Below, piece by piece: positions 6,383 through 12,995 of a stretch of 13,740 nucleotides of DNA (positions are counted from its first letter, which is position 1; every line of letters begins with the position of its first letter). The notes under the pieces were generated by a model. The model was not told the DNA's origin, did not search any database, and was given only the letters and a program-made list of their open reading frames with translations. Source of the stretch: CAYHGV01 sp964356135 (lineage in GTDB: Bacteria > Hydrothermota > Tepidihabitantia > CAYHGV01); NCBI GenBank assembly GCA_964356135.1, contig CAYHGV010000079.1, positions 1-13,740 of the forward strand. Direction: 5' to 3'. Both the position numbers and the translations under genes were made by a program.

Positions 6383-7318
6383 TTAGTTGCCGATATTCAA
6401 GCTCAGATGGTGGGTGGAACCCAGGTCTAAGCCGTAGGGCAGATAGGCATAATCAAGGGATAATCCTTTGAGCTTCAAACCCAGGCCAACCGATAAACCT
6501 TCAGTGGGATCCAAAAGTTTATACTCCCGTTGATACTGTGAAAGGAGTCGATAGCCGGCTCGAAGAAATATGTTTTTATGGATACCGATCTCGAGGCCGG
6601 TCGATGATTTCAGGTCTCGCGAATAGAAGAAGAACGTCAGATCCTGGGCAAGGGTTATCGGCAGACGGAAGGGCAAGGTCAACGAGCATCCGAGTTTGGC
6701 ATTGGTGGGGAGGGAAATCGGTTCGGCTTTAAAGGTCAGGAGGCTTGAGAAGTTCGTTATCGAAAAACCCCAGGTTAACTGCGGGGTCATCCGATAGCAG
6801 AGTCCAAAATCGAGTCCGAACCCGGCGGCGCTCGCCAGGTAGAGTTTTTCATAATAAAATTTTAAAGAAAGCCCGCCGCTCGTCTTCGGGTCGAGTTTTC
6901 CGGCAAGCGACGCGAACAGCGCGAGGTCCTGAGCACCAAAGTAACCGAGGGGTTCTTCGGTTGGTTGGTCGTTTCGGAATTCGAGCTTGCCCGCATCAAA
7001 TCCCACTATCCCGAGACCAAGGTTAAGTTTCGATATCGGGCGAGCGAAAAATGCGGCCGAGCGCTGGCTGTCTAAAAACCAGCGGGTATGGCTGAGGTGG
7101 GCTCGGAAGTTCGTAAAGCTGCCAATCAGTGCCGGGTTGAAAAAACTGGCATTAGCACCACCGGCACTTGCCACGCCGGTGCTGCCCATCGCCAGCTCCC
7201 GGGCGCCCACTCCGATTTTTAATGACGGGTAGCCTTCATAGGCATAGCCCAGGCAGGAAAGCGCAAGGGCGACGATTGCAGTTCGAACTGCAAAATTAAC
7301 TTTCGATAATCTCGACAT
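6383..7318 (-). CDS. PorV/PorQ-like outer-membrane beta-barrel protein
   Basis: This 311-residue protein has a signal peptide (hydrophobic ~9-22, likely cleavage near SCLGYA, ~residue 26). It then has the family hallmark GARELAMGSTGVASAGGANASFFNPALIG (38-66), typical of the PorV/UPF0164 group of outer-membrane proteins. The remainder alternates amphipathic strands with aromatic ends (FYYEKLYLASAAGFGLDFGL, FLRAGYRLL, LSLDYAYLPYGLDLG) and ends in a barrel-like LSLNIGN. In Bacteroidetes, PorV belongs to the type IX secretion system, but related barrels occur in many phyla without it, so a secretion role is not assumed. The ATG at 7318 gives a clean signal peptide and a 23-base overlap with the upstream gene; the open frame extends 12 codons further. 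Confidence 0.85.
   Translation of the reverse strand: MSRLSKVNFAVRTAIVALALSCLGYAYEGYPSLKIGVGARELAMGSTGVASAGGANASFFNPALIGSFTNFRAHLSHTRWFLDSQRSAAFFARPISKLNLGLGIVGFDAGKLEFRNDQPTEEPLGYFGAQDLALFASLAGKLDPKTSGGLSLKFYYEKLYLASAAGFGLDFGLCYRMTPQLTWGFSITNFSSLLTFKAEPISLPTNAKLGCSLTLPFRLPITLAQDLTFFFYSRDLKSSTGLEIGIHKNIFLRAGYRLLSQYQREYKLLDPTEGLSVGLGLKLKGLSLDYAYLPYGLDLGSTHHLSLNIGN
7276..7293. repeat. Perfect 18 bp palindrome inside the PorV-like signal sequence
   Basis: Bases 7276-7293 (TTGCAGTTCGAACTGCAA) are a perfect palindrome with no spacer. It lies 25-42 bases inside the coding region and overlaps the stop region of the upstream gene. It could be an operator-like dyad or coincidence. Confidence 0.4.
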
Positions 7319-8417
7319 TGGCGCGCGGCAGGACAATCCGCTGCTTGTTTTCAAGTTCCACCTCCAGTACCCGCACCTTGGATTCGGTTTCGATCATCAT
7401 CAGTTCTACCGGCAGACCGACAACCTTTCCCAAGAAGCCGAAATGAGGTTCGCGAATAATCCGGACCGGAGTGCCGATTTCCAGGCCGGTAATCATATAC
7501 TCTTTCTTGGAAGTTTTCCGGGTGTCAACACAGGGCACGATCACCTCCGGTCGAATCACCCCCGCCCGAATCTGGGTAGCTCCGTTCATTGAGGCAAGCT
7601 TGCCGGTAAGAGAGGAGAGGAGTTGAAAGGTTCGGTCTGCCATTCGCATCTGGCCAAACCCTTCGGTAACGACGACCGTCAAGCCGCGTTTCTCTGAGCC
7701 GGTGATGGCAATTCCTAAATCGTAGCCCAAAAATCGCTTTAAGGTCCGGTCTTCAATTCCTCCGACCACGACCCCTTTGGCTCCGACCGCAATCGCCTTT
7801 TCTAAGGCGTCGAATTCAACCAGCGAACCGCCGATCAGGATTTTGTTTTTACAATTGTCCGCCACCGCATCGGTCGTGAGGAGTCGATCCGGTGAGTCGA
7901 CCACTGGTAACAGCTCGCCCCAGGTTTCTCCGCCAATACCAAAGATCCCCTGGATAAAACTGGCAGTCGTTTCCACTGCTACCCCATCATTTTTGAAAAC
8001 CTCAACCACGGTCCCATCGATATAGGCGCTGATCTCGACCGGCAGGGGCGGTTCGCGTAAAATCATCTGGCCGGTAATCGAAGAGATCGATTCGATGGTG
8101 CCGGTAACCGGTGCCCGGACCTGGGATTTGAATAAACCGAAAATTCCCTTGGATTGGGCAAGGAGTTCGTCTTTTTTTACGCTCTCACCCGGTTTTTTGA
8201 GCATCGCCGTTTCAACATCTTCGGCGAGAATTCCTAACAGTCCGGCGATATTGACAGTCGTGACATTGCCGGGTAATTCAGTTCGGGCAACGATATCGTG
8301 GCTTTTAACCGTCGCGCCGAGCTGGACGATAATATCGCCCGGTAGCGGTAGCCTTCGATCCTTTCGGACAACCGCCCGTTCGGTAACCTTTAACCCTGGT
8401 GTATAGGCATGGGCCAT
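7296..8417 (-). CDS. Barrel-sandwich (lipoyl-like) and KOW-domain protein of unknown function
   Basis: I cannot name this 373-residue protein. The N-terminal ~160 residues hold repeated biotinyl/lipoyl-type hammerhead segments: PGDIIVQLGATVKSHDIVAR, then KKPGESVKKDELLAQ leading to VRAPVTGTIESI, then EISAYIDGTVVEV. No MKM-type lipoylation or biotin lysine is obvious. A middle part (~180-300) has an alpha/beta character with glycine motifs (KILIGGSLVEFDALEKAIAV, GAKGVVVGGIE, GLTVVVTEGFG). Residues ~314-372 (GTPVRIIREPHFGFLGKVVG ... RIVLPRANVEIIE) look like a KOW/NusG-type SH3 domain. No signal peptide is seen, so it is probably cytosolic. It is the first gene of the long minus-strand run and has a TTGACA promoter at its start codon with no Shine-Dalgarno site. 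Confidence 0.72.
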   Translation of the reverse strand: MAHAYTPGLKVTERAVVRKDRRLPLPGDIIVQLGATVKSHDIVARTELPGNVTTVNIAGLLGILAEDVETAMLKKPGESVKKDELLAQSKGIFGLFKSQVRAPVTGTIESISSITGQMILREPPLPVEISAYIDGTVVEVFKNDGVAVETTASFIQGIFGIGGETWGELLPVVDSPDRLLTTDAVADNCKNKILIGGSLVEFDALEKAIAVGAKGVVVGGIEDRTLKRFLGYDLGIAITGSEKRGLTVVVTEGFGQMRMADRTFQLLSSLTGKLASMNGATQIRAGVIRPEVIVPCVDTRKTSKKEYMITGLEIGTPVRIIREPHFGFLGKVVGLPVELMMIETESKVRVLEVELENKQRIVLPRANVEIIES

Positions 8418-8451
8418 ACTATAACAATAGCCAAGGTTTTTTAAATGTCAA
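8415..8451 (-). promoter_or_regulatory. Predicted leaderless promoter of the long minus-strand gene run
   Basis: On the minus strand, TTGACA (8451-8446) and TATTGT (8429-8424) are 16 bp apart. Seven bases beyond the -10 box is 8417, the A of the first gene's ATG. No ribosome-binding sequence lies upstream. Confidence 0.6.
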
Positions 8452-8574
8452 GAATGAAGGGAGGGCATCCGGAAAAGCCGTTTTTATCACGAAAGCACGA
8501 CAATTTTCATATAAATATCAAAATCTTATTACCAAAAAAAACAGGGAAGAAAAGACACCGGCACAGGTGAATAG

Positions 8575-8592
8575 GCGAACCTGAAGGTTCGC
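8575..8592. repeat. Short palindrome with 8 bp arms
   Basis: GCGAACCT (8575-8582) and AGGTTCGC (8585-8592) are perfect inverted copies around GA; a 7 bp stem with a TGAA loop is the realistic hairpin. It is similar in size to the palindromes at 12549-12571, 12725-12741 and 13007-13023. There is no T-run after it, so it is not a classic terminator. Confidence 0.6.
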
Positions 8593-8622
8593 GCCACAGC
8601 CCATGTTTTCAGTAGTCTTTTT

Positions 8623-8731
8623 TTAACCGTTCACCATGTAACCCTTCGTCTATTTTATTCCTCTTTGTGGTCTCTGTATCCTCTTTGCCCCGTTAGATGT
8701 GCAGGAATTATCTAACGGGGTGAATGGTTAA
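8623..8731. repeat. Nested inverted-repeat element
   Basis: The outer arms TTAACCGTTCACC (8623-8635) and GGTGAATGGTTAA (8719-8731) match at 12 of 13 positions. The inner arms CCCCGTTAGAT (8688-8698) and ATCTAACGGGG (8710-8720) match perfectly around an 11-base loop. The inner and outer right arms share two bases. The element spans 109 bp, has no ORF, and ends 25 bases before the -35 box of the zincin gene. It could be a small non-autonomous mobile element or an attenuator-like hairpin. Confidence 0.5.
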
Positions 8732-8755
8732 TTCTTTTATTTTTACCTTTCGACC

Positions 8756-8789
8756 TTGACACCGGTCAGACTATCAATTAAATGAGGCT
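8756..8789 (+). promoter_or_regulatory. Predicted leaderless promoter of the zincin gene
   Basis: TTGACA at 8756-8761 is followed after 16 bp by TTAAAT (8778-8783), or after 17 bp by TAAATG. The predicted start site is 8790 (or 8791), at the ATG itself. No convincing Shine-Dalgarno site is present; the bases just before ATG are TGAGGCT. Confidence 0.55.
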
Positions 8790-9155
8790 ATGGAACGGGC
8801 GGATTTTGAAAAATTGATTCGGGAGGCGCTTGTAGACCTGCCCAAAGAGTTCAAGGATAAACTCGAAAATATCGATGTGGTCGTAGAGGATTACCCGAGC
8901 CCGGAGTTGATGGCGAGATTGGGTTTGCGAAGCCCAATCCAGATTTTAGGGCTGTATCAAGGCGTCCCATTAAGACGGCGCGGTCCGTTCTACGGTAATG
9001 TCATGCCCGACCGGATTATTATCTTTCAGAAACCGATCGAGCAGTATTATCGGACCGATGCGGAAGTGACCGAAGCCGTACGGCGGGTGGTGCTCCACGA
9101 GATCGGCCACTATTTCGGTCTCAATGATAAACGGCTGCGCGAACTTCAGTATTGA
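8790..9155 (+). CDS. Small zinc metallopeptidase-like protein (zincin_1 family)
   Basis: This 121-residue protein matches the minimal zincin family (Pfam PF06262). The N-terminal helix FEKLIREALVDLPKEFKDKL is followed by IDVVVEDYPSPELM. A central LGLYQGVPLRRRG and DRIIIFQKPIEQY come next, and the catalytic motif HEIGHYFGLND lies at 103-113, with zinc ligands H103, H107 and probably D113 and E104 as the base. There is no signal peptide, so it is cytosolic. Its substrate is unknown; the family is widespread and poorly characterised. It lies divergently from the minus run and 55 bases before pilM, which has its own promoter. Confidence 0.9.
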   Translation: MERADFEKLIREALVDLPKEFKDKLENIDVVVEDYPSPELMARLGLRSPIQILGLYQGVPLRRRGPFYGNVMPDRIIIFQKPIEQYYRTDAEVTEAVRRVVLHEIGHYFGLNDKRLRELQY

Positions 9156-9176
9156 GAAAAATATCAGCAAACCCTA

Positions 9177-9210
9177 TTGACAAGGCTTACAATATCTTAT
9201 AGATTACAAG
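9177..9210 (+). promoter_or_regulatory. Predicted leaderless promoter of the pil operon
   Basis: TTGACA at 9177-9182 and TAGATT at 9200-9205 are 17 bp apart (TATAGA at 9198-9203 is an alternative). The start site is predicted within one base of the pilM ATG at 9211. The short upstream stretch contains no ribosome site. Confidence 0.55.
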
Positions 9211-10215
9211 ATGACTGCTAAGCGTAAAACCGTCGGCTTAGATACGGGAGCTTGGGCGGTAAAAGTGGTGGAGTTGGAGGGCTCGGCGATGAAACCAATT
9301 TTGAGGAACTTGGGTTTAGTGAAACTCACCCCCGGGGTGATCGAAGATGGTGAGTGGAAACAAACCGAGGAAATTCTGAAAGGTCTGGCTGGGCTGTGGT
9401 GGCTCGAACGACTGAGTAGAGAAAGGGTTGTAGCGGGGCTTACCGGTCCCCACATTTATATCCGGCGCATTGCTTTTGAAAAAATGGACGAAGCTCTGCT
9501 GCGCAAGAGAGTAGCGGAAGAGGTTAAATTCTATCTGCCGGTTGACCCGGAGAATACCGCACTCGATTTTCAAATTGTTGGCCAGGGACCGGAGTATTTA
9601 GACCTGCTGGTGGTGACGGTTCCCTATAAGCTCATCCAGCAGTATCTGCGGTTGCTAACCGCGCTCGGACTGAAACCCAGCGCTTTAGAGGTGCCGGCAA
9701 TCGGTCTTTTTAATCTCTGGGAATTCAATTACCCGGATGAACAAGACTGTTTCCTCGTTCACATCGGTTACGAACTGACGCGGTTGATCTATATCGAGGC
9801 TCGAAAACCTCGGTCGATGCGCGTCTTGCTTTTGGGAACCAAGCACTGTCTGGCTCGAATTCAGAAGCAGCTGGGCTTAGACTATACCGCAGCCGAAAAG
9901 ATTTTGGAGGGTGGACGAGCTTCGGAGGAAGGATCGACGATTATTTCGGATTTTGCCCAGGAGTTGATTCAAAAATTAGAAACGGATAAGAAATTTCTTC
10001 CTCCCGGTTATGCTGTTCCCCGGTGTTATCTGTCGGGCGGGGGCAGTCTCGTACCTAAACTCGTCGAGCATTTGAGTCCCCAGTTGAACTGCGAACTCCT
10101 TGAACCATTCCGGCGAATTGAGATACCGGAGGGACTGATGAACAATCCGTTGTTAAAGATTGCGCCGGTTTTTGCGGTCGCTGCCGGCTTGGCATTGCGG
10201 GGGTTGCATGATTAA
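9211..10215 (+). CDS. pilM: Type IV pilus assembly protein PilM
   Basis: PilM is an actin-like cytoplasmic ATP-binding protein that binds the N-terminal tail of PilN at the base of the type IV pilus machine. The protein is 334 residues, close to the usual ~350. The N-terminus VGLDTGAWAVKVVEL (8-22) is the actin-family phosphate-1 loop in PilM form. Further features are VAGLTGPHIYIRRIAFEKM, the EEVKFYLPVDPENTALDFQI signature, KPSALEVPAIGLFNLWEF, the second loop CFLVHIGYELTRLIYIE and the adenosine motif CYLSGGGSLVPKLVEHL, before a hydrophobic C-terminal helix. The stop overlaps the pilN start by 8 bases. The transcript appears leaderless. Confidence 0.93.
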   Translation: MTAKRKTVGLDTGAWAVKVVELEGSAMKPILRNLGLVKLTPGVIEDGEWKQTEEILKGLAGLWWLERLSRERVVAGLTGPHIYIRRIAFEKMDEALLRKRVAEEVKFYLPVDPENTALDFQIVGQGPEYLDLLVVTVPYKLIQQYLRLLTALGLKPSALEVPAIGLFNLWEFNYPDEQDCFLVHIGYELTRLIYIEARKPRSMRVLLLGTKHCLARIQKQLGLDYTAAEKILEGGRASEEGSTIISDFAQELIQKLETDKKFLPPGYAVPRCYLSGGGSLVPKLVEHLSPQLNCELLEPFRRIEIPEGLMNNPLLKIAPVFAVAAGLALRGLHD

Positions 10216-10735
10216 GACCGAACTCTTAAAACCGACACCCCGGTCGGTCCTGTCGACGGTCCTGGTGGTCGTGCTCGGTTCCTGCATCGTCATCTGCGGA
10301 ATTGCCGTGGCGTATACTATCGAACGCTACCGGCTCTTCAAAATTTCCCAGACAATCCAGCACGGGCGAGAAGAGATCGTATCGTTGAAAGTTACCGAAC
10401 AGACGGTAGGTGAACTGGAATCTCAAATCGCACAGACAGATCGGCAGTGGGACGCTATTGATACTCTCCGGAGTTATCATATTCCGGTATATTCGATCAT
10501 CACCGAAGTCGAACGATCGAAACCGAGAGCGGCTCAGCTTCAGCTCCTGAGTGCCCGTCCACCCGAGATTGAACTGATCGGCACGGTACCACTCAATCGG
10601 ATTGCGGTTGATTTTGTTCGTCAGCTCAAAAACTCCTCAATGTTTTCGGAAGCCGAGCTGGTCGAGTTGAAGGCAATGACCGGGTTTTTCGGACTGGAGT
10701 TTAAAATCGTCGTTCGGGTAGCGAGTCAACCATGA
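10208..10735 (+). CDS. pilN: Type IV pilus assembly protein PilN-like
   Basis: PilN is a bitopic inner-membrane protein that links cytoplasmic PilM to PilO. The ATG at 10208 gives 175 residues, with a short cytoplasmic tail MIKTELLKPTP and one membrane span at ~15-37 (LSTVLVVVLGSCIVICGIAVAY). A coiled-coil region (~40-80) and a ferredoxin-like C-terminal domain (RAAQLQLLSARPPEIELIGT ... FVRQLKNSSMFSEAELVEL) follow. The usual PilM-binding motif is (I/V)NLLP; here it reads TELLKP, a divergent version. An in-frame start at 10160 exists inside pilM but is unlikely. The gene overlaps pilM by 8 bases and pilO by 4 (ATGA). Confidence 0.85.
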   Translation: MIKTELLKPTPRSVLSTVLVVVLGSCIVICGIAVAYTIERYRLFKISQTIQHGREEIVSLKVTEQTVGELESQIAQTDRQWDAIDTLRSYHIPVYSIITEVERSKPRAAQLQLLSARPPEIELIGTVPLNRIAVDFVRQLKNSSMFSEAELVELKAMTGFFGLEFKIVVRVASQP

Positions 10736-11256
10736 GAGCACTGCCGCTGGTCATATTTGTAGTTTGTGCGGTTGCCGCCGTGGGACTCTATCTTGGTTTC
10801 TCCTTTTTCCCAGACCAGCATCAGATAAAGGACGCGGTCGCAATCCGCGGTGAGATTGCTAGGGAAGTTCACCGGTTGAAGGCGGTGAGTTCCCGGCTCG
10901 CCGCGATTCAACAGGAACTGATCGGTGCCGAAGCACGGTTACAGGCGGCGGAGGGCCAGAATCTGGTTCCCGGTGAATCGGCTTCGGACGTAACCTCCTG
11001 GCTGCGAACGGTGCCCCAGAAGCACGGGCTTTCGTCGACTCTGAATTTTATCCGTGCCCGGCGGAAGGATTTTTATACCGAAGTTCCGTTCCAGCTCAGC
11101 TTTACCGGCTCCGGGTCGGGGTTTAAGAAGTTTTTGGCTCAATGGGAACGAGAACCAACGGGTTTGGGAATTTATCAGCTGAACATCTTCTGGGAGGATA
11201 ACGGCATCGTTCGCGCGACCATTGCCGGTGCGCTCTTCATTAAAAGACCCAATTAA
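10732..11256 (+). CDS. pilO: Type IV pilus assembly protein PilO-like
   Basis: PilO pairs with PilN in the inner-membrane alignment platform. The 174-residue protein has one N-terminal membrane span (LPLVIFVVCAVAAVGLYLGF, 4-23), a coiled coil (EIAREVHRLKAVSSRLAAIQ, with EARLQAAEGQNL further on) and a periplasmic ferredoxin-like domain (TSWLRTVPQKHGL; VPFQLSFTGSGSGFKKFLAQ; IYQLNIFWED). The ATG overlaps the pilN stop (ATGA). Identity rests on topology, size and position after pilM-pilN, as sequence conservation is weak. PilP and PilQ, which often follow, are absent here; mazG comes next. Confidence 0.82.
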   Translation: MRALPLVIFVVCAVAAVGLYLGFSFFPDQHQIKDAVAIRGEIAREVHRLKAVSSRLAAIQQELIGAEARLQAAEGQNLVPGESASDVTSWLRTVPQKHGLSSTLNFIRARRKDFYTEVPFQLSFTGSGSGFKKFLAQWEREPTGLGIYQLNIFWEDNGIVRATIAGALFIKRPN

Positions 11257-12028
11257 AAAACTCCAGCAGCTCATTGGGCGGCTCCGTCGGGACTGCCCCT
11301 GGGATCGACAACAAACGCTGGCTTCTCTCCAACCGCTCTTGCGGGAAGAGGCATACGAACTTGGCGAGGCGGTTGAAAGACGAAGCAATAAAAAAATTGA
11401 AGAGGAGCTGGGTGACCTTTTATTCATGGTTTTGTTTTTGCTGCGCATCGGCGAAGAGAAAGGAACGGTGAAGTTTTCGCGGTTGATCGGGCGGACGATT
11501 CAAAAACTGCGACAACGACATCCGCACGTGTTCAAAGAAAAAAAACGGAAGAGTGTCGATGAAGTGCTGACATCCTGGGAGCGGCTCAAGAGTTCGGTTT
11601 TCGTCGGTATCCCCCGCGCCCTGCCCGCCTTACAAAAGGCGCAGACGATTCAGGAACGGGCGCGCCGGGTAAAATTCGATTTTGTAGATTTGCAGGGGCC
11701 ACTGGATAAAGTGAAAGAGGAGATCGGCGAGCTGGAAGCGGAATTGAACCAAGGTTCGCGAGTGAATATCGAAGAAGAGATCGGCGATGCGCTCTTCGGA
11801 TTGGTCAATCTCGCCCGGCACCTCGAGATCGATGCCGAAGCCTGCCTCCAGCGGGCGAATGAGAAGTTTATCCGTCGGTTTACGGCGATGGAACGACATA
11901 TCGCCCGACGGGGCAAAGCCGTCACGACTGCCACGCGGTCCGAGATGGATAAAGGGTGGAAAGCGGTTAAAAAAGAATCCGGACGAAAAGCAAAAGGTAG
12001 ATCACTGCGACCGAAAGCCCGGTCTTGA
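11228..12028 (+). CDS. mazG: Nucleoside triphosphate pyrophosphohydrolase MazG
   Basis: MazG hydrolyses (d)NTPs to monophosphates and pyrophosphate, and can lower ppGpp or remove aberrant nucleotides. The protein is ~266 residues, like E. coli MazG, with two tandem domains. The first has LRRDCPWDRQQTLASLQPLL, EEAYELGEAV and IEEELGDLLFMV. The second has VKEEIGELEAEL and IEEEIGDALFGLVNLARHL. Both keep the EExxE...ExxD metal-binding pattern, and an interdomain stretch holds HPHVF and the A-L-Q-KAQTIQERARRVKFDF segment. There is no ATG near the N-terminus: GTG at 11228 is preferred, TTG at 11222 is the alternative, and both overlap pilO by about 30 bases. The basic tail overlaps the methyltransferase gene on the other strand by 62 bases. 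Confidence 0.93.
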   Translation: MRSSLKDPIKKLQQLIGRLRRDCPWDRQQTLASLQPLLREEAYELGEAVERRSNKKIEEELGDLLFMVLFLLRIGEEKGTVKFSRLIGRTIQKLRQRHPHVFKEKKRKSVDEVLTSWERLKSSVFVGIPRALPALQKAQTIQERARRVKFDFVDLQGPLDKVKEEIGELEAELNQGSRVNIEEEIGDALFGLVNLARHLEIDAEACLQRANEKFIRRFTAMERHIARRGKAVTTATRSEMDKGWKAVKKESGRKAKGRSLRPKARS

Positions 12029-12572
12029 TTTCGCCGGTAAGATTCTGGGCAACGAATCCCTTTGACCAATTATGATCAAGAGCCAATTTTTTTGGGAAAA
12101 TCATGCCGGTTCGGTTTTTATACTGCTCATATTCCTTTAAGAATCGTGCCGCCAGGAGCGTTTCCTCGGCACGAATGATGAAAAAGTATTCAAGGACGAA
12201 AAATCCGAGCCCGGCGAGGATACCGTAGAGCGGAAGTCCTGACGCCAGCAAGACCCCGGTGGTGAGGAAAAAATTTCCGGCATAGAGCGGATTGCGGACA
12301 AGGTAGTAGGGCCCGGCAGTGGCAAGCTGTAACGGGTTTGAACCCGACGATTGGTGTCCGATATAGCCTTTTGCCCAGAGGCGGAGAGCAAGTCCGATTA
12401 TAATGGGAATGATGCTGTAAAGCAGCAATACCGGTTTCGGGTTTGCGATGATAAAGAGTAACACAAAGGCACCGGTGCCGATTGCGCCTCGATACCTAAA
12501 TAAAAACCGTCCGATTTTCGGTATTATATTCCTAATAATATATATCTGTGTCGGCACCGTTGGTGCCGACAT
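11967..12572 (-). CDS. Isoprenylcysteine carboxyl methyltransferase (ICMT)-like membrane protein
   Basis: This 201-residue protein has five or so hydrophobic spans and the ICMT/PEMT family C-terminal core: GPYYLVRNPLYAGNFFLTTG (87-106), a membrane hairpin (GILAGLGFFVLEYFFII, 117-133), then RAEETLLAARFLKEYEQYKN (134-153). This core binds S-adenosylmethionine. The canonical 'RHP' reads RNP here (93-95). Bacterial members methylate unknown lipophilic substrates; nothing suggests prenylated proteins. A final hydrophobic helix ends the protein. The ATG at 12572 lies at the edge of a perfect palindrome that encodes the first residues (MSAPTVPT), so the true start may be different. No ribosome site is visible. 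It converges on mazG with a 62-base tail overlap. Confidence 0.83.
   Translation of the reverse strand: MSAPTVPTQIYIIRNIIPKIGRFLFRYRGAIGTGAFVLLFIIANPKPVLLLYSIIPIIIGLALRLWAKGYIGHQSSGSNPLQLATAGPYYLVRNPLYAGNFFLTTGVLLASGLPLYGILAGLGFFVLEYFFIIRAEETLLAARFLKEYEQYKNRTGMIFPKKLALDHNWSKGFVAQNLTGEIKTGLSVAVIYLLLFVRILF
12549..12571. repeat. Perfect palindrome with 10 bp arms at the ICMT-like start
   Basis: TGTCGGCACC (12549-12558) and GGTGCCGACA (12562-12571) are exact inverted copies around GTT. The flanks read CTG before and TCTGCGGTTAC after, which matches a GTGTC/CATCTGTGGTTAC repeat unit split in the middle. The palindrome sits directly beside the predicted ATG of the methyltransferase gene. Confidence 0.7.
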
Positions 12573-12995
12573 CTGCGGTTACTTTTAATTTTTTATTCGT
12601 GTCCATTCGTGGTTACTATTTTCTCCGTGTTTTCCGTGCTTCCGTGGTAAATTCTTTATCTGTGTCCATCTGTGATTACTGTTCCGTCTCTTCAGTGCCT
12701 TCCGTGGCTTTTATTTAACCATTGCGGCTCGAAGCGAGCCGAACCATTTAACTATTTGCATGTCTTTTTCCGTGCTTCCGTGGTTAATCCGTGTCCATCC
12801 GTGGCCAAATTTCAGTGTCTTCGGTGTCTTCCGTGGTAAAATTTTTATCTGTGTCCATTTGTGGTTGATTTCACTCCGTTCAATCTATGCTTCGCATCAA
12901 ATTTTTTATCCGTGTTCGCCTCGTTCCGGCGGTTCCTTTGGAGCCGAGCGCCATCGGTGGCAAATGTTTTATCCGTGTCTTCAGTGGTAAATTCT
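12573..12995. other. Intergenic gap made almost wholly of degenerate repeats
   Basis: This 423 bp gap between the ICMT-like gene and folE2 has no credible gene. Nearly all of it is repeat units and palindromes, described separately. Short open frames through it translate to low-complexity peptides (for example EANTDKEFTTEDTDKTF on the minus strand) and are artefacts of the repeats. Confidence 0.7.
12717..12748. repeat. Palindrome flanked by 7 bp direct repeats
   Basis: The palindrome CGGCTCG, AAG, CGAGCCG (12725-12741) is bordered by AACCATT on both sides (12717-12723 and 12742-12748). The direct copies look like a target-site duplication from insertion of an 18 bp element, but replication slippage could give the same picture. 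Confidence 0.55.

Larger units (their letters stand above)
8418..8789. other. Divergent intergenic region with palindromes and two opposed promoters
   Basis: This 372 bp region separates the minus-strand run from the plus-strand zincin/pil genes. It contains the minus promoter (8424-8451), a short palindrome (8575-8592), a nested pair of inverted repeats (8623-8731) and the plus promoter (8756-8783). Between the palindromes, 8661-8687 (CTCTTTGTGG, TCTCTGTATC, CTCTTTG) has the wording of the degenerate repeats found at 12593-13040. I see no gene. Confidence 0.6.

Noticed and set aside
8399..8584. 61-codon plus-strand frame in the divergent intergenic region
   Set aside because: It overlaps the start of the KOW gene and its promoter, has no ribosome site, and its composition is not gene-like.
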